This document shows, one piece after another, positions 20,021 through 30,091 of a DNA stretch of 64,000 bases (the stretch's first letter is position 1; each line of letters begins with the position of its first letter). The stretch lies in NCBI GenBank assembly GCA_913043255.1, contig CAJWLK010000001.1, forward strand, positions 487,752 to 551,751, in the 5' to 3' direction. This DNA comes from an uncultured Gemmatimonadota bacterium. GTDB taxonomy: Bacteria > Gemmatimonadota > Gemmatimonadetes > Palauibacterales > Palauibacteraceae. A model generated the notes under the pieces. It did not search any database and was not told where the DNA came from. It was given only the letters and a program-made list of their open reading frames with translations. A program made the translations under genes and the position numbers.

Positions 20021-21505
20021 TCAACGCTTAATTTCGAGACGATCACCAGGGTGTATCGTTGAAGATGACAAACCATTCCATTCCATAAGTTGACGAGTTG
20101 ACACTGAGAAGCGGTGCGCGATTAACCACAGTGAATCACCTCTTCGAACAACAACCGTGGCTGAACCAGAACTCCTTTCCGGCGTATTCGAACCGGCGTT
20201 ATCACTACTAGCCGAAGAACTTGCAGCTTGGCGGCTCGCCAAACGAGCAGGGCTTGGGATGACCAAACGTTGCCCAATCCTAAGACGGCGAGGGTTCACA
20301 TTTCCATTTGCGGATCGGAGGGCCACCACTGTGACCCCATATCGGCGTCCAATCTCACCAAGTGTCTGGCCTCGCGTTACTACGTGGTACGTCCATGTGA
20401 CCCGTTCTTCCTGAGGAATTGCAGCATAGCGACCCCCAAACTCGGCAGCACCATCTCGCGGAATTCGGATGACCACTGCTCTGTTTGGGGGAGTTACACG
20501 CTGCGGAAACTGAGGGTTTAGTTCTCGAATCACATCTTCCTCTGTACCAGCTGCATCGGCCAGAACATCAAAGCTCGTCGCGTCAGGAACTGTTACGGTT
20601 ACGATGTCGTCTCGCGCCTGCTTGACGATGTGTCCAAAGCCATAGCGCTCCGGATTCTTTCCTATGATGGAAGCAGCAATCAGTTTCGGTACGTAGTCCC
20701 GGGTCTCTCTCCTGAGAATTCCCGTGTCCGCCACATCCCAAAAGGTTCCACCCTCGCCCTCGACACGTCGGAGACCTCGTCGCACACGTCCAGGACCAGC
20801 GTTATACGCAGCTGCTGCTAAGTACCATGAGTCAAATTGTTTATAAAGATCGGACAAGTAACGAAGCGCGGAATCGGTAGCTTTCTCAGGATCCCTCCGT
20901 TCATCGATCCAGAAAGAAACCTCAAGATCATACGTCTGCGCTGTACTTGAGATGAACTGCCATATACCCACCGCCCGTGCACGGCTATATGCGAAGGGAT
21001 TCATCCCACTCTCAATGAGTGCGAGATAGATAAACTCTTGAGGCATGTTCGCCTCGCGAAGCTTATGGCGGATCATCCGTTCCCATCGACCCTTGCGTTC
21101 CAGGTAGAGTCCGAAGCGTTCCGGAATCACTGTCTCAAAGTAATCAATCCATTTTTGAACTGCGGCGTTCATTACAAGAGGGAAGGTCTCGCGTCGATCT
21201 ATAGCGCGGACCAGTGTTAACGGATCTCCAGCCAATTCTTCACGAATCCGACGATCAATCTCATCCGACAACAACCCTCTTTGAGATTGTTCCTTGTACT
21301 CTTGAACAGCCGGAGCCCCAGAGCCAGTCTCGAGCATAGCAACCTGCGATCCATCAGTTGGTCTAGTCCTGGCGTCATTGGGAGATGGTGTCACCTTGGG
21401 CGAGAGGATCCCACAGCCCGTGAGAAAGACCGCCATAGCCACGATTGTGGCTGGCCCATTGATTAGATTTCGACCCGCCTGTTCCCCCATCCACAACCCT
21501 CCCAT
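20021..21505 (-). CDS. Lytic transglycosylase with LysM repeats (MltD-like)
   Basis: SLT domain (YLALIESGMNPFAYSRARAVGIWQFISSTAQTYDLEV...AAAAYNAGPGRV) and two C-terminal LysM repeats. Confidence 0.9.
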   Translation of the reverse strand: MGGLWMGEQAGRNLINGPATIVAMAVFLTGCGILSPKVTPSPNDARTRPTDGSQVAMLETGSGAPAVQEYKEQSQRGLLSDEIDRRIREELAGDPLTLVRAIDRRETFPLVMNAAVQKWIDYFETVIPERFGLYLERKGRWERMIRHKLREANMPQEFIYLALIESGMNPFAYSRARAVGIWQFISSTAQTYDLEVSFWIDERRDPEKATDSALRYLSDLYKQFDSWYLAAAAYNAGPGRVRRGLRRVEGEGGTFWDVADTGILRRETRDYVPKLIAASIIGKNPERYGFGHIVKQARDDIVTVTVPDATSFDVLADAAGTEEDVIRELNPQFPQRVTPPNRAVVIRIPRDGAAEFGGRYAAIPQEERVTWTYHVVTRGQTLGEIGRRYGVTVVALRSANGNVNPRRLRIGQRLVIPSPARLASRQAASSSASSDNAGSNTPERSSGSATVVVRRGDSLWLIAHRFSVSTRQLMEWNGLSSSTIHPGDRLEIKR

Positions 21506-21584
21506 TTCTCCACCCTCAGCACCTCTGAACCCCAGTCTATTAAGGGTCGAACAACAAAGCTAGAAAGCTTGAAGAAAACCTGAA

Positions 21585-23042
21585 CTATTGCATATAGTAG
21601 TTGGGTGCCTCACGGGTAATAATAACATCATGAGGGTGAGACTCACGCAAGCCCCCACCTGTAATCTGAAGAAATTGGGTTTCTTGGCGAAGAGCCTCTA
21701 TGTTTTCAACCCCACAGTACCCCATTCCACTTCGCAAACCGCCAATAAGTTGGAATGCCGTGTCGGCGACAGGCCCTTTATAGGGGACTCGCCCCTCAAT
21801 CCCTTCGGGTACAAGCTTCTCAGTCGCTGCACCCTCCTGGAAATACCGATCTGCCGATCCTTCCTTCATTGCAGAAAGTGAACCCATACCTCGGATCACT
21901 TTGAAGCGTCTTCCCTCAAGAAGGAATGTCTCACCTGGGCTTTCGTCGGTACCCGCAAACATCGAACCCAACATGCAGCTCTCAGCCCCAGCAGCAATGG
22001 CCTTAACTATGTCGCCTGAGTACTTAATCCCTCCATCGGCAATTAAGGGGGCACGGCCGTCTAGGCCAGTTGCCGCATCTTGGATTGCAGTGATTTGTGG
22101 GACCCCTACACCTGTCACCACCCGAGTGGTGCAGATTGATCCCGGACCAACCCCAACTTTAACTGCATCAACACCCAGATCGGCCAATGCAGATGCCCCC
22201 TCACGTGTGGCAACATTTCCAGCAATCAGTGAGGTGTCAGGTAAGGTCTCGCGCACACGTGCGACAAACTGTAAGACCCCTTCCGAATGCCCATGAGCTG
22301 TATCAACCACCACAACGTCGACTCCAGCTGCCGCAAGTTCCCTAGCTCGCTCTAAGTCGCGAGCATTAGTGCCTACAGCGCCGCCTACGCGCAGTCGTCC
22401 ATGACCATCTTTGGTCGAGTTTGGGAATTGTCGCCGTTTGAAAATGTCCTTAACTGTAATCAAGCCCTTGAGGCAACCAGCGTCATCTATGACGGGAAGT
22501 TTCTCAATCTTGTGCTTACGTAGGGTGTCTTCGGCCTCCTCCAATGATGTGCCAAGTGGCGCCGTCACAAGGCCTTCAGATGTCATCACATCACTAACTC
22601 GACGCGAGAGATCCGTCTCGAATACTAGGTCACGGTTGGTAAGTATGCCCAAGAGACGCCCTTCCCCATCCACAATCGGAACACCACTGATGGAAAATTC
22701 TTTCATCCGCTGCTTAGCTTCGCGGAGGGTAGCTTCCGGACCCAGAGCGATTGGGTTCAAAATCATACCGCTCTCGGATCGCTTGACGCGATCAACTTGT
22801 TGGGCTTGTGTCTCGATAGACATGTTCTTGTGGATGAACCCGATCCCGCCCTCACGTGCAAGTGCAATCGCCATCCGATATTCCGTAACCGTATCCATCG
22901 CGGCGGACACGAGGGGAACCGACAGTTGGATCTGATTAGTTAGCCGAGTCGAAGTATCAACATCGGCTGGGTGTACCACGTTATGACCTGGGGAAAGTAA
23001 TACATCATCGAAAGTCAAAGTCTCGCGGATCGGTTTGCTCAT
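21585..23042 (-). CDS. guaB: Inosine-5'-monophosphate dehydrogenase
   Basis: [13 protein letters not shown] domains, [56 protein letters not shown]. Confidence 0.97.
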   Translation of the reverse strand: MSKPIRETLTFDDVLLSPGHNVVHPADVDTSTRLTNQIQLSVPLVSAAMDTVTEYRMAIALAREGGIGFIHKNMSIETQAQQVDRVKRSESGMILNPIALGPEATLREAKQRMKEFSISGVPIVDGEGRLLGILTNRDLVFETDLSRRVSDVMTSEGLVTAPLGTSLEEAEDTLRKHKIEKLPVIDDAGCLKGLITVKDIFKRRQFPNSTKDGHGRLRVGGAVGTNARDLERARELAAAGVDVVVVDTAHGHSEGVLQFVARVRETLPDTSLIAGNVATREGASALADLGVDAVKVGVGPGSICTTRVVTGVGVPQITAIQDAATGLDGRAPLIADGGIKYSGDIVKAIAAGAESCMLGSMFAGTDESPGETFLLEGRRFKVIRGMGSLSAMKEGSADRYFQEGAATEKLVPEGIEGRVPYKGPVADTAFQLIGGLRSGMGYCGVENIEALRQETQFLQITGGGLRESHPHDVIITREAPNYYMQ

Positions 23043-23212
23043 GAGGCTCTTTGAGGGCTGAATTTGCTTCGGATTAGCAGAAGGGGATCGCGGCAGAGAA
23101 GCGCTTCTTCTTCGAGGCGATCTGGAGCCAGAACGAAATACGCCGCACTTTCTCCTCGCTCGGAACAGGCAAGCGATAGTGCGGCCTTATGAATAAACGA
23201 TGCGGCTCCCAT
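23039..23212 (-). CDS. Possible 57-aa small ORF upstream of and ATGA-overlapping guaB
   Basis: [57 protein letters not shown]; no clear Shine-Dalgarno. Confidence 0.3.
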   Translation of the reverse strand: MGAASFIHKAALSLACSERGESAAYFVLAPDRLEEEALLCRDPLLLIRSKFSPQRAS

Positions 23213-23299
23213 GAGCCATCGTAGGTGGCGACATGGCTCGAGTCAACGTGCTGTTCCTACGGGTGACACTCATAGGCCGTGGGTCACAGCCATAAAATA

Positions 23300-23659
23300 C
23301 TATTCGACGATAACTTCACGCTCTTCTGGCGGTTCGTGATCGCGATCGTGTGGTGGCTCCGGGGTCCCAGCTTCAAGTTCAGCGAGAAACTCCCTACGAG
23401 CCTCTCGGAAAGGCTCAAATACGCGCTCAGCGGCCCCAAGCACCTTCATTGTACCTTTCATGGTACTTGCCGAAACACCCCTTTGCCGTAGTCCTTTTTG
23501 TACAGTCTCGGCAAACTGATGAAGCATTGGCGTACTTGGCGTCGACCCATCACTGAAATCAGAACTTAGAAACTCTATGAAATCTAGAACTTCGTGTTGC
23601 TTCTCTTCGGGAAGCGCCCCGAGCTTGCGCCAAATCTGTCTTTTGAGAAAGTCGGTCAT
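23300..23659 (-). CDS. Hypothetical protein with DUF2281-like N-terminus
   Basis: MTDFLKRQIWRKLGALPEEKQHEVLDFIEFLSSDF resembles DUF2281/antitoxin-like N-termini; plausible start 23659 inside the 23692 ORF. Confidence 0.55.
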   Translation of the reverse strand: MTDFLKRQIWRKLGALPEEKQHEVLDFIEFLSSDFSDGSTPSTPMLHQFAETVQKGLRQRGVSASTMKGTMKVLGAAERVFEPFREARREFLAELEAGTPEPPHDRDHEPPEEREVIVE

Positions 23660-23767
23660 TCCACAGTCCATGGTCTTATTAGACCAACCCATAATGGGAT
23701 AGTTTAGGCTTGTCTATATGACGATAGCAGTTACGCTCTGATCTCGGCCAGTCAGGATGTTTTACGA

Positions 23768-24517
23768 TTGACCATTCGAACCCTCGGGGAGAAACGTGTG
23801 AGCTTCGAAAAATCTTCGGGAAAACCATGGCATCAACCGAAATCATTTCCACCACATCCAGGCTCAACGCTGCATGTATGGCGAGTCGATCTTAATAGAC
23901 TAAAAGAGTCAAGTCTCGAGATTGGTCTTCTGAGCATGGACGAAGTGGATCGGGCTAATCGACTCCGGTCCAACGAAAGCCGTTGGAGGTTTCAGGCTTC
24001 TCGAATAGCACTCCGGAAGATCTTGGCAGCTTACATAAAACGTACACCTTCAGAACTGGAATTTCGTTACGGAGACACTGGGAAACCAATCCTGAAAATA
24101 CACCATCAAGATAGCAATTTAGCGAATCTATTCTTTAATCTAAGTCACTCAGGTCAACTTGCTCTATTGGCCGTTTCAGGCGCTGGCGAAGTTGGTGTTG
24201 ATGTGGAGAAGATACGAGAACGCTCAGCTATTGATCGGATTGCCCAGCGTCACTTTTCACCCAAAGAACACGAAAGATGGGCGATGCTTGATACGTCGGA
24301 TCGCCTCACAGAATTCTATCGTGTGTGGACCCGGAAAGAAGCATTACTCAAAGCGTCGAGCCACGGCTTGTCGTGGCCCCTTACGCGAGTGGACTCGCTA
24401 CAGGGAGTCATCGATCAAACCAAATTTTGGTTAAAGGATGTGGAAATCGATAGCAACTTTACCGGCGCCATAGCCTGTAAAACAACTCCAACAGAAATTC
24501 ATTTTTGGAGTTTTTAG
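23768..24517 (+). CDS. 4'-phosphopantetheinyl transferase superfamily protein (Sfp-type)
   Basis: FFNLSHSGQLALLAVSGAGEVGVDVEKIRER and FYRVWTRKEALLKASSHGLS motifs. Confidence 0.88.
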   Translation: MTIRTLGEKRVSFEKSSGKPWHQPKSFPPHPGSTLHVWRVDLNRLKESSLEIGLLSMDEVDRANRLRSNESRWRFQASRIALRKILAAYIKRTPSELEFRYGDTGKPILKIHHQDSNLANLFFNLSHSGQLALLAVSGAGEVGVDVEKIRERSAIDRIAQRHFSPKEHERWAMLDTSDRLTEFYRVWTRKEALLKASSHGLSWPLTRVDSLQGVIDQTKFWLKDVEIDSNFTGAIACKTTPTEIHFWSF

Positions 24518-24869
24518 TCACCGTAAAACAGCTGCATATTTTGTCCCTCACCTTGTTCACGGTTCCAATCGACATCGAGAATAATCACCTCCATGTAGCC
24601 GTAAAAATCGAAGCTTATTCAATCATAGATGAAGTTCCCTAATCAGCAGATCCACCTCATAATCAACCATATGAATCATATATAGATATATTTAACATTT
24701 AAATATCATAATCTTATCATTTACCGAGACATAATTATCAAATATAGTGATAAAGGTTGACGTTCGGATGATTATTGATCAAAATTTCCTTGGAAACGTA
24801 ATGGCTCTCTAGCCATTCAATCTTGATCTAACAGTCATTGTTCAAAGGCCCTCATTACCTGGAGGTTGC

Positions 24870-26276
24870 ATGTCGCCGGACAACTTTTTTGCCGCACCTA
24901 CAGAACACGCTGCCGAAACCAAGTACGAAGAATACGGCAAGCAGCTAGGTGACTCACCCGAACGAGATGGAATGCTTGAACTCTGTCGAGCCCTCAATGT
25001 TCGTTTTCTACGGCTCCGGTTCATAGACATTTTAGGCATGCCGAAAAATGTGGAAGTGCCGGCAAGTCAATTCGATAAAGCATTCGACGGTGAAATCCTT
25101 TTTGACGGTTCATCAATCGAAGGATTCGTTCGGATCGAAGAGAGCGACATGCTTCTCAAACCGGACCTGGAGACGTTCCGTGTGTTCCCATGGGGGAACC
25201 CAGATGCCAGAGTCGCGCAAGTTTTTTGCGATGTATATCGACCGAACGGGGATGTGTTCATGGGAGACCCACGAGGCTGCCTTCGTCGCGTCGTCGACCA
25301 GGCATCGTCCATGGGATATGTCATGAATGCAGGAGTTGAGGCGGAATTCTTTCTCTTCCTGCGAGACGAGTCCGGGAACTCGACTGTCGAAACACATGAC
25401 GCAGGCGGCTACTTCGACCTCACACCGGTCGATTTAGGCGAGCGTGCTCGGCGACACATGGTAACAAATCTTGAGGCGATGGGGTTAGAGATCGAAGCTG
25501 CGCACCACGAGGTGGCCCAGGGACAACACGAAATCGACTTTAAGTATGGGGAAGCGCTTCGTACAGCTGATGATCTCATGACGTTCAAGTTTGTCGTCCG
25601 AAACGTCGCACACGCCCATGGACTACATGCCACATTCATGCCTAAACCGATTTTCGGAGCTAATGGATCAGGTATGCACACTCACCAGTCCATGTTCGAA
25701 GATGGGGAAAATATTTTCTTTGATGCGGAAGCGGAGTACCAACTGTCTCCAGTGATGCTTCACTACATTGGCGGGCTAAAAAAACACGCGCGCGCGATAG
25801 CCGCGATTACAAACCCAATCGTGAACAGTTATAAGCGACTCGTCCCAGGATATGAAGCTCCCGTGAGTATTGCCTGGTCACAGCGCAACCGGTCACCCAT
25901 GATCCGGGTACCAGACCGACGAGGCGTGGGAACCCGGTGCGAGTTCCGCATGCCCGATCCATCTTGTAATCCATATCTTGCTCTCGCGGTTCAGCTTGCT
26001 GCGGGGCTTGACGGCATCACAAACCAGATTGACCCGGGGCCACCGCTCGACACGAATGTCTGGCAACTCTCAGATGAGGAGCGGGCCGAAATCGGGCTCG
26101 AAACGCTCCCGGCGAACCTTGGAGAGGCTGTCCACGAACTCGAAGGAAATGAGATAATGAGGGCTGCCTTAGGTGATCATATCTTCGACCACTTCATTCA
26201 AGCTAAGAAGGCTGAATGGGGGGAGTATGTCGCTCAAGTGAGCGAATGGGAGCTTGATAATTACATCTCCTATTGA
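24870..26276 (+). CDS. glnA: Glutamine synthetase, type I
   Basis: FDGSSIEGFVRIEESDMLLKPDL, EAEFFLF, GSGMHTHQSM, NSYKRLVPGYEAPVSIAWSQRNRSPMIRVP. Confidence 0.95.
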   Translation: MSPDNFFAAPTEHAAETKYEEYGKQLGDSPERDGMLELCRALNVRFLRLRFIDILGMPKNVEVPASQFDKAFDGEILFDGSSIEGFVRIEESDMLLKPDLETFRVFPWGNPDARVAQVFCDVYRPNGDVFMGDPRGCLRRVVDQASSMGYVMNAGVEAEFFLFLRDESGNSTVETHDAGGYFDLTPVDLGERARRHMVTNLEAMGLEIEAAHHEVAQGQHEIDFKYGEALRTADDLMTFKFVVRNVAHAHGLHATFMPKPIFGANGSGMHTHQSMFEDGENIFFDAEAEYQLSPVMLHYIGGLKKHARAIAAITNPIVNSYKRLVPGYEAPVSIAWSQRNRSPMIRVPDRRGVGTRCEFRMPDPSCNPYLALAVQLAAGLDGITNQIDPGPPLDTNVWQLSDEERAEIGLETLPANLGEAVHELEGNEIMRAALGDHIFDHFIQAKKAEWGEYVAQVSEWELDNYISY

Positions 26277-26434
26277 TTGATCTTTTGACCTCGATCAGAA
26301 CGGTGTCACGGAGGAGATTAGGCCGCGAAAGACAATTGTAATCGCGAGGAACACTTATACAGAAGGGAGAGTTAACTAGCCAAGATGTGTGAGTCGCCGT
26401 AACGCAAAACTCAGATTCCGATTTAGATCTACCT

Positions 26435-29400
26435 TCAAATTATCGTTTCGGTGATCTGGGGTTCGTTGACGGTGTCCACTGCAACAATAAAGGCTGATAA
26501 GCTGGGAGATTCTGCAGTGCGAATCTCTGAAACGATATTTCGGATGCGGCTCAGATCAACAGCATTCTTATGCCGAAACCTTTGCATCGCATCTTCGATC
26601 GTGGTTTCGGTGGCCGCAACAATTACGTTTGCAGTGATACGAGAACGAGCTTGTTCTAGCCTCGCAATCAAAATTCTTGCCGCACGTTGTCCCCAGTGAT
26701 CCTCTGCTGCCAGTTTTTCGACATTCGTGCGCAACCACGGAAAATCAATCTCTTCAGTAAGACCTAGATAGACGGTGCTTACGGCTTCCGTGCTGGCACC
26801 AGTTTCTCGGACTAAGGCCGCCATTGGCAATAACTCATCGACATACCGGAAAGTGACCAATTGCTCGGCCATCTCAGAATTAAGTCCAGCATGTTCATGT
26901 ATCTTGCAGTCATTCCGAAAGTCCTCTAGACGGTGGCCGGTGAGCATGGCTGGAAGAGCGGCCCGCACTTCGCGCACTGGTCCGTGAAGTGCCTTAATCG
27001 CTTCACCGATTGGCTGAACGAGATCAGTTCTCTGGAGCAACCAACGAGTCGTCCGACTTAGTGAGTTTGCAATCTCAAGATACCATTGATTTTGAGCTTC
27101 AACCCGAACGTTTGCGTCCGCTTCTCGGAGACCCGCATACAGGTCATCCGCATCAGTGATTTCAGAAGCCACGTACCACGTACGTGCCACTGTAGATGCA
27201 GCACGCCCACTCTCTCGCATAAGTAAGATGTGACTGGAAGCACCCATCCTATCGACAAACAGATTTGTTAAAATCGTACTTGAAATGCGCGCATTCAAGC
27301 GATGTTTCTCAAGATCCGATCGTTCCACCACTTTCAAAGCGGAAAGCGGGAAGTATCGCTTCGCCAACTCCAGCATCGCGGGGTCGTTCGGAACTCCCGA
27401 GGAGACAATCAATTGTTTGAGGTGAAGCTTTGCGTGTGCGAGCAGGCTAGCCAATTCTGGTCGAGTTAGATGTCCCCCCGCGACCTCACGGTCCAAAAGC
27501 TCTTCAGTCGTAGGCAGACGTTCAAGCACCGGATCCAACACCCCCTCCCGTTCCATACGGTGTAATGCCTCATGAAACAGGATTGGCTTATTTTGAGCAC
27601 GGATCACATCAAGGCTAATAGCAAGGGATTGATTATAATTGTTGAGTAGCACAGCATCAGCCACCTCGTCGGTACACGCCTTGAGCAGATTATTTCGCTC
27701 ATCTGTTGACAATGATCCACGCTTCAACGGACCGGCGAGGAGAACTTTGAGGTTAACCTCTCGATCGGACATGTCGACACCAGCAGAGTTATCGACAGCA
27801 TCAGTGTTGACCCCTCCGCCCGAAACCGCAAACTGGATTCGTGCTCGCTGAGTCAGTCCAAGGTTGCCACCTTCACCGATTACGCACGCATTCAACTCTG
27901 TGGCATTGATCCGCACACTATCATTGCTTGGATCTCCAACATCGGTATGCGTCTCGGAACTCGCTTTCACATATGTCCCCACACCACCATTCCATAACAA
28001 ATCGACCTTTGCCCGCAGGATTGACCGAATAAGTTCCTCTCCGTTCATTACCTCCTTCTCGATACCAAGTCGTTCACGCACCGCGTCCGAGAGAGAAATC
28101 TTCTTTGCCGTACGTTCGAAGACACCACCACCCTCGCTGATAAGATCCAAATCGTAGTCGGACCAAGAGGAGTTCAAGAGAGAGAATAAGCGCTGTCGTT
28201 CCACCCAACTCACTTCCACATCGGGGTTTGGATCGAGAAAGATGTGTCGATGGTTGAATGCCGCAACCAATCGGATCTTACGGCTGAGCAACATCCCATT
28301 ACCAAAGACATCGCCACTCATATCTCCGATACCTGCAACCGTGAACGGCTCATTCGCTAAGTCAAGATCCAATTCCCGAAAGTGGCGTTTTATACACTCC
28401 CACGTGCCTCGGGCCGTAATTCCCTCTTTTTTGTGGTCATACCCCTGGGACCCTCCTGAAGCGAATGCATCTTCGAGCCAATATCCAACTTCAAGAGCGA
28501 GTTCATTTGCAGTATCAGAATTTTTCGAAGTGCCCTTATCAGCTGCGACGACGAGATAGGGATCAGGGTCATCATATACGACCATACCTGCAGGATGAAC
28601 GACTTCTTCTTTAATCACGTTATCGGAGATTTCAAGTAATCCACGAACAAACTCCCTATAGCTCTCTAGCCCGGCAGCGAGGCGATCGGCCCGCACCTCT
28701 GAGAGACCCTTTACTATAAACGCCCCTTTAGCTCCACCAGGCACAATGACAGCATTCTTGACCCGTTGTGTCTTAACGAGATCCAAAACCTCAACACGAA
28801 AGTCTTCATAGCGGTCGCTCCAACGGATCCCACCCCGTGCAACATCATCCATCCTAAGGTGTGTAGCTTCGGTACCAGATCCATGAAGATACACCTCATG
28901 TTTAGGGCGTGGCTCGGGCATAAAATCTACTGCGCGACAGTTGATTTTAATCGCGAGGAGCAGAGATTTGCGAAGGTCTCCGCGATAATAGTTTGTCCGC
29001 TCTGTAGCGTGAATAAGAGTAAAAATTCGACGGAGTGTTCGATCGTCCTCGATGCCACGAACTGAGGCAAGAGTATCTCGAAAATCACGCGCCAGGACCT
29101 TAATACCATCTTCACGCGGCGGCTCAACCTCTGGATCAAAACGTGCCGCAAAAATGTTAAAGAGGACGAATGCAATATTTGGATAAGCAGTCAGCGGACG
29201 CTGCCCCCCCATACGACTAGCAACCGCACCAAGACGGAAGGCATAACTCGCGTAAGCACGGAGCACACCAACCTCTTTCCATGTTAATCCTGCACTCATA
29301 ATGAGTTCGTTAAGGCGATCGTCTTCGGCCACCCCTTCCTGAATAGCGCGAAGCGCATCTGAAATACGCTCCTCGCTTTCTTCTACAGCAACAGACCCGC

Positions 29401-29827
29401 TACGAGCAGCCTCTGCTTCAAACACGTGAATCGTTATGGAAATCGAATCTTCACCAACCACCTCATTAAACTGGAAGTAATCAAGAACTCGGAGACCAAG
29501 ATTCTCAAGAGTTGGGATTACATCACTGAGAATAAATGCACCTTCATTCGCAAACAGGCGAAGTTCGTATTGACCTGGATCTTCATCAGATAAAGCACGA
29601 AGCGAGAGTTGGCTGTCCCCCGAATCAACGAGACATTTGAGATGTGTCACGTCAGAAACTGCCGTATCAATTTTGACGGCAGCCTGATATTCAGAAGAAA
29701 AAGATGTAAAGTCTTCGGCCAAGCCCTGCCCCTTTGTGACCGCACTCCGCCCTTGGAGAGCGGCTTTCAACCGCTCCTGCCAAGTATGAGTGGTGGCACG
29801 AACGTCGGATTCTGTCTTTTCCATCAT
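26435..29827 (-). CDS. Large NAD-glutamate dehydrogenase family protein
   Basis: VYLHGSGTEATHLRMDDVARGGIRWSDRYEDFRVEVLDLVKTQRVKNAVIVPGGAKGAF and DMSGDVFGNGMLLSRKIRLVAAFNHRHIFLDPNPD are large-GDH signatures; 1130 aa. Confidence 0.93.
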   Translation of the reverse strand: MMEKTESDVRATTHTWQERLKAALQGRSAVTKGQGLAEDFTSFSSEYQAAVKIDTAVSDVTHLKCLVDSGDSQLSLRALSDEDPGQYELRLFANEGAFILSDVIPTLENLGLRVLDYFQFNEVVGEDSISITIHVFEAEAARSGSVAVEESEERISDALRAIQEGVAEDDRLNELIMSAGLTWKEVGVLRAYASYAFRLGAVASRMGGQRPLTAYPNIAFVLFNIFAARFDPEVEPPREDGIKVLARDFRDTLASVRGIEDDRTLRRIFTLIHATERTNYYRGDLRKSLLLAIKINCRAVDFMPEPRPKHEVYLHGSGTEATHLRMDDVARGGIRWSDRYEDFRVEVLDLVKTQRVKNAVIVPGGAKGAFIVKGLSEVRADRLAAGLESYREFVRGLLEISDNVIKEEVVHPAGMVVYDDPDPYLVVAADKGTSKNSDTANELALEVGYWLEDAFASGGSQGYDHKKEGITARGTWECIKRHFRELDLDLANEPFTVAGIGDMSGDVFGNGMLLSRKIRLVAAFNHRHIFLDPNPDVEVSWVERQRLFSLLNSSWSDYDLDLISEGGGVFERTAKKISLSDAVRERLGIEKEVMNGEELIRSILRAKVDLLWNGGVGTYVKASSETHTDVGDPSNDSVRINATELNACVIGEGGNLGLTQRARIQFAVSGGGVNTDAVDNSAGVDMSDREVNLKVLLAGPLKRGSLSTDERNNLLKACTDEVADAVLLNNYNQSLAISLDVIRAQNKPILFHEALHRMEREGVLDPVLERLPTTEELLDREVAGGHLTRPELASLLAHAKLHLKQLIVSSGVPNDPAMLELAKRYFPLSALKVVERSDLEKHRLNARISSTILTNLFVDRMGASSHILLMRESGRAASTVARTWYVASEITDADDLYAGLREADANVRVEAQNQWYLEIANSLSRTTRWLLQRTDLVQPIGEAIKALHGPVREVRAALPAMLTGHRLEDFRNDCKIHEHAGLNSEMAEQLVTFRYVDELLPMAALVRETGASTEAVSTVYLGLTEEIDFPWLRTNVEKLAAEDHWGQRAARILIARLEQARSRITANVIVAATETTIEDAMQRFRHKNAVDLSRIRNIVSEIRTAESPSLSAFIVAVDTVNEPQITETII

Positions 29828-30091
29828 TGTAACCAGTTGGTCCTAGTTGGGCGCACCTCGGAGGGCACTATATGCGTTTGAATTGTGATGTGAAAACGGG
29901 AATCAACGTGCTGACCGCCATAGCGATAGGGATGGCGCTCACGATCATAACCTCTTGTTGAGGGGACCACTTGATCTGGAGGCTCAAACCCCCGAGAGTA
30001 TAGCACAAAGCTGGGCCTGTCCCCCTCACAGTTCAGGAGGCGTTCGAGGCACCGGTTCAACGCTGTCAAACTAATGGAAAGCAGGTAGGAC

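Noticed and set aside
23300-23659. DUF2281-like protein as half of a toxin-antitoxin system
   Set aside because: No adjacent toxin gene (PIN, RelE etc.) was seen; neighbours are guaB and a PPTase.
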